Assembly: GCA_029008875.1 (NCBI GenBank)
Contig: JAQXJP010000015.1
Coordinates: 1-64,000, forward strand
Source: Lachnospiraceae bacterium
GTDB lineage: Bacteria > Bacillota > Clostridia > Lachnospirales > Lachnospiraceae
DNA: 64,000 nucleotides
Reading direction: 5' to 3'
This document shows positions 61,590 through 64,000 of the stretch, one piece after another. A program made the translations under genes and the position numbers. Position 1 is the first letter of the stretch, and every line of letters begins with the position of its first letter. The notes under the pieces are model-generated. The model saw only the letters and a list, made by a program, of their open reading frames with translations, was not told where the DNA came from and ran no database searches.

Positions 61590-62686
61590 AGAAAAACATT
61601 TTAGTTGTTGATGACTCTGCACTTATGAGAAGGGTTATCTGTGATATAATCAATTCAGATAACAATTTTCAGGCAACTGACACCTGTAGAGACGGACTTG
61701 AGGCATATGAAAAATTGAAGACCACATCCTACGATGGAGTGCTTCTGGATGTCAATATGCCGAACATGGACGGCCTAGAGTTGTTGGAACGGTTACAAAA
61801 AGAAAACATCAAGGCGAATGTCGTGATGGTCAGTACCCTTACCACAAGGGATGCGGAAGTGACGATTATGGCGCTGGAACGAGGTGCAATCGATTTTGTG
61901 ACCAAGCCCACCAATATTGTTGAGGCAAAAGGCGAGAAGTTCAAGAATCATTTAATCGAGGTTTTGTCCGCCGTTTTGAATTCCCGTTCCTACCTGACAA
62001 GGAAACCTGCTGTGGCAGCACCTTCCCAGGACCGCAGAAATCTCTCTGCGGCTCCCCTTGATTCCAAACCGATTGGTTCCATCAAGCGGATGAAGGCAAC
62101 CGGGAAGAACCGCTTGGTTGCGCTTGCCTGTTCCACAGGCGGGCCCAAGGCATTGCAGGATGTTGTTCCGTTTTTGGACCGCAACATGGATGCACCGGTT
62201 GTCCTCGTGCAGCATATGCCGGCCGGGTTTACCAAATCCATGGCAGATCGACTGAACGAGATCAGTAAGGTGGAGGTCAAGGAAGCGGAAGACGGGGATG
62301 TGTTGGAGAAGGGGCATGTCTATATTGCTCCCGGCGGAAGACATATGGAGGTCAAGAAGAACCCTGACGGTTCGCACAAGATTGTATTGAACGATATGCC
62401 GGCAATCGGGGGATTGCGGCCCTGTGCAAATATCACGTATGATTCACTGTCCGGTTCCGGGTATGACGAGATTGTGTGTGTTGTTCTCACCGGAATGGGG
62501 GCAGATGGAACAAACGGTATTTTGTCCCTGTGTCAGCATAAACCGGTATACGTCATCTCCCAGAATGCGGAGACTTGTGTAGTGTACGGAATGCCAAAAT
62601 CAATTGCGGAGGCGGGAGTTGTCGATGAAGTTGTTCCTCTAAAGGAAGTAGCGAAAACGATCATCAAAAAAGTGGGGGTAAAGTAA
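61586..62686 (+). CDS. cheB: Chemotaxis methylesterase CheB
   Basis: This 366-residue protein has a receiver domain with phosphoacceptor Asp55 (LLDVNMPNMDGL) and acidic pair VVDDS, a linker, and the methylesterase domain with catalytic Ser in ACSTGGPKALQ, His in VQHMPAGFT and Asp in LTGMGADG. It demethylates or deamidates chemoreceptors for adaptation. Its start overlaps the PilZ gene and cheA follows immediately. Confidence 0.97.
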   Translation: MKKNILVVDDSALMRRVICDIINSDNNFQATDTCRDGLEAYEKLKTTSYDGVLLDVNMPNMDGLELLERLQKENIKANVVMVSTLTTRDAEVTIMALERGAIDFVTKPTNIVEAKGEKFKNHLIEVLSAVLNSRSYLTRKPAVAAPSQDRRNLSAAPLDSKPIGSIKRMKATGKNRLVALACSTGGPKALQDVVPFLDRNMDAPVVLVQHMPAGFTKSMADRLNEISKVEVKEAEDGDVLEKGHVYIAPGGRHMEVKKNPDGSHKIVLNDMPAIGGLRPCANITYDSLSGSGYDEIVCVVLTGMGADGTNGILSLCQHKPVYVISQNAETCVVYGMPKSIAEAGVVDEVVPLKEVAKTIIKKVGVK

Positions 62687-62687
62687 A

Positions 62688-64000
62688 ATGGATGTTAGTC
62701 AGTATCTCGAGATTTTTATTGACGAAAGTGGGGAGCATTTACAGACCTTAAGTGACTGTATCATGACTCTTGAGAGCGAGCCGGACAACAAGGACACTAT
62801 CAATGAGGTGTTCCGAGCTGCTCACTCCTTAAAGGGTATGGCGGGCACCATGGGCTTTAAGCGCATGCAGCACCTGACCCATGACATGGAGAATGTGTTC
62901 CAGGAGGTGCGAAGCGATAAGATTAAGGTTGACAGTGCCATGATTGATTTGCTGTTCGAGTGTCTGGATGCCATCGAGGGATATCTGGATAATATCAAAG
63001 CGACATCCGATGAGGGCACCGAGGATAATGAGCTGATCATTAAGGAACTGAACGATTTTATCGCCAAGGCAAACGGTGAAACCGTTCCGGATAAGGCTCC
63101 GGCTGCAGAGACCGTTGCGGAAGCAGGCGGTGAGGCGGAGGAGACCGCTGCACCGGTTGAATCGAAATTGGTAACTTTTGAGCTGAGTCAGCATGAACAG
63201 AAGGATATTGCCGCAGCGCGTGAGGCAGGCAACAAGATTTACGGCCTTACCGTTTATATTCAGAAGGAATGTCTGCTTAAGGCGGCACGGGCTTTTCTGG
63301 TGTTCCGCGCGGTGGAGGAGCTTGGCAATATTGTGGTATATCGCCCAAGTTCACAGGATATTGAGGATGAGAGATTCGAGTTGGATTTCAGCATTTACGT
63401 TGCAACCACAGAACCTTTGGATAAACTGATTGCAGCAGCTAAGAATGTGTCTGAAATTGAAAATGTGGTCGGGGAGGAGATTCCGAATACAGAAGAGAAG
63501 GTTGTGGAACAGGTACCGGCGGAGACAAAGCCTTCCACAACAGCCAAAGAGGAATCCAAGCCTGCGGCAGCCGCAGCACCTTCCGGCAGTGCTCCTGCCA
63601 AGAAAGCATCCGCAGGAAAACCGGCAACCAACAGAACGGTCCGTGTGGATATCGAGAAATTGGACGCTTTGATGAATCAGGTTTCCGAGTTGATTATTGC
63701 GAAGAACTCACTGGTGTCTATCAGTTCCAGCGAGGGTGGAAGCTTTGCAAGTCAAGGCTTCCATGATCAGATCGAATATCTTGAGAGAATCACTACCAAT
63801 CTTCATGAGTCGGTTATGAAGGTTCGAATGGTTCCTATCGAGAGCGTGGTTAACAAGTTCCCTCGTATGATTCGCGATTTGTCAAGAACTCTTGGCAAGA
63901 AGATGGAACTGGTGATGACCGGTGAGGATACAGAGCTGGATCGTACCGTTGTGGATCAGATTGGAGATCCGCTCCAGCATTTGCTCCGCAACTCTGCGGA
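62688..64000 (+). CDS. cheA: Chemotaxis sensor histidine kinase CheA (3' end outside window)
   Basis: The gene starts with ATG at 62688, one base after the cheB stop codon, and is open to the window end (about 437 codons seen). The HPt domain (1-105) contains phosphorylated His46 in FRAAHSLKGMAG. A P2-like CheY/CheB-binding domain follows (about 165-250, LVTFELSQHEQKDIAAAREA), then an Ala/Pro/Lys-rich linker, the dimerisation domain (VRVDIEKLDALMNQVSELII) and the beginning of the ATPase domain, with the N-box HLLRNSA at the very end. The catalytic remainder and regulatory domain lie downstream. Confidence 0.97.
   Translation, partial: MDVSQYLEIFIDESGEHLQTLSDCIMTLESEPDNKDTINEVFRAAHSLKGMAGTMGFKRMQHLTHDMENVFQEVRSDKIKVDSAMIDLLFECLDAIEGYLDNIKATSDEGTEDNELIIKELNDFIAKANGETVPDKAPAAETVAEAGGEAEETAAPVESKLVTFELSQHEQKDIAAAREAGNKIYGLTVYIQKECLLKAARAFLVFRAVEELGNIVVYRPSSQDIEDERFELDFSIYVATTEPLDKLIAAAKNVSEIENVVGEEIPNTEEKVVEQVPAETKPSTTAKEESKPAAAAAPSGSAPAKKASAGKPATNRTVRVDIEKLDALMNQVSELIIAKNSLVSISSSEGGSFASQGFHDQIEYLERITTNLHESVMKVRMVPIESVVNKFPRMIRDLSRTLGKKMELVMTGEDTELDRTVVDQIGDPLQHLLRNSA

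Overview
The window is a gene-dense stretch of a Gram-positive Clostridia chromosome, most likely a motile member of the Lachnospiraceae (Roseburia, Lachnospira or Butyrivibrio type). The reasons are the Firmicutes-style long flagellar/chemotaxis cluster with fliY and flhF-flhG, a CodY regulator, an S21 gene of 58 codons, Nfn-type ferredoxin:NADP transhydrogenase genes, a SigK-like sigma factor, and two large proteins that resemble the DUF5717 and DUF5716 families I associate with this group. No rRNA, tRNA, CRISPR array, prophage or transposase gene was seen. Nearly all genes lie on the + strand; only a DUF1292 gene is on the - strand.

Region 1 (1-11.5 kb): the 3' end of alaS, rpsU, a type I ABC exporter, two adjacent G3E-type P-loop GTPases (one with a very long His-rich metal-binding insert, the other carrying a C-terminal domain that looks like DUF1980/TIGR03943), a three-gene TrpXYZ-like ABC importer, and the nfnA-nfnB pair. 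Region 2 (11.5-14.5 kb): a ~590 bp imperfect inverted repeat that can fold into one giant hairpin, directly upstream of a CtpE-like P-type ATPase. Region 3 (14.5-21.4 kb): a four-gene operon of uncharacterised proteins (a 1180-aa helical-repeat protein with Ig-like N-terminus, a degenerate Hsp70-like protein, a TPR protein, and a coiled-coil protein with two membrane helices). This is the best candidate for an undescribed system in the window.

Region 4 (21.5-35.5 kb): gltX, a UvrD-like helicase, a lipoprotein with four DnaJ-like zinc-finger motifs, a DUF1292 gene, a GH13 (isoamylase-like) protein whose catalytic motifs are replaced, a DUF5662-like gene, a sigK-like gene, yifB, dprA, topA and codY, the last with a CodY-box-like site over its promoter.

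Region 5 (35.5-64 kb): the flagellar cluster, in order flgB flgC fliE fliF fliG fliH fliI fliJ motE-like fliK flgD TIGR02530-type flgE | motA motB fliL fliM fliY fliO fliP fliQ fliR flhB flhA flhF flhG pilZ cheB cheA (cut by the window end). A strong terminator after flgE and a good promoter before motA split it into two transcription units. flbD and cheY, often found after flgE and fliY in related clusters, are absent from those places. The hook protein (922 aa), the FlgD C-terminus and the FliY linker are unusual. Together these genes build rod and hook, the export gate, the stator and switch, and couple them to c-di-GMP (PilZ) and chemotaxis signalling.
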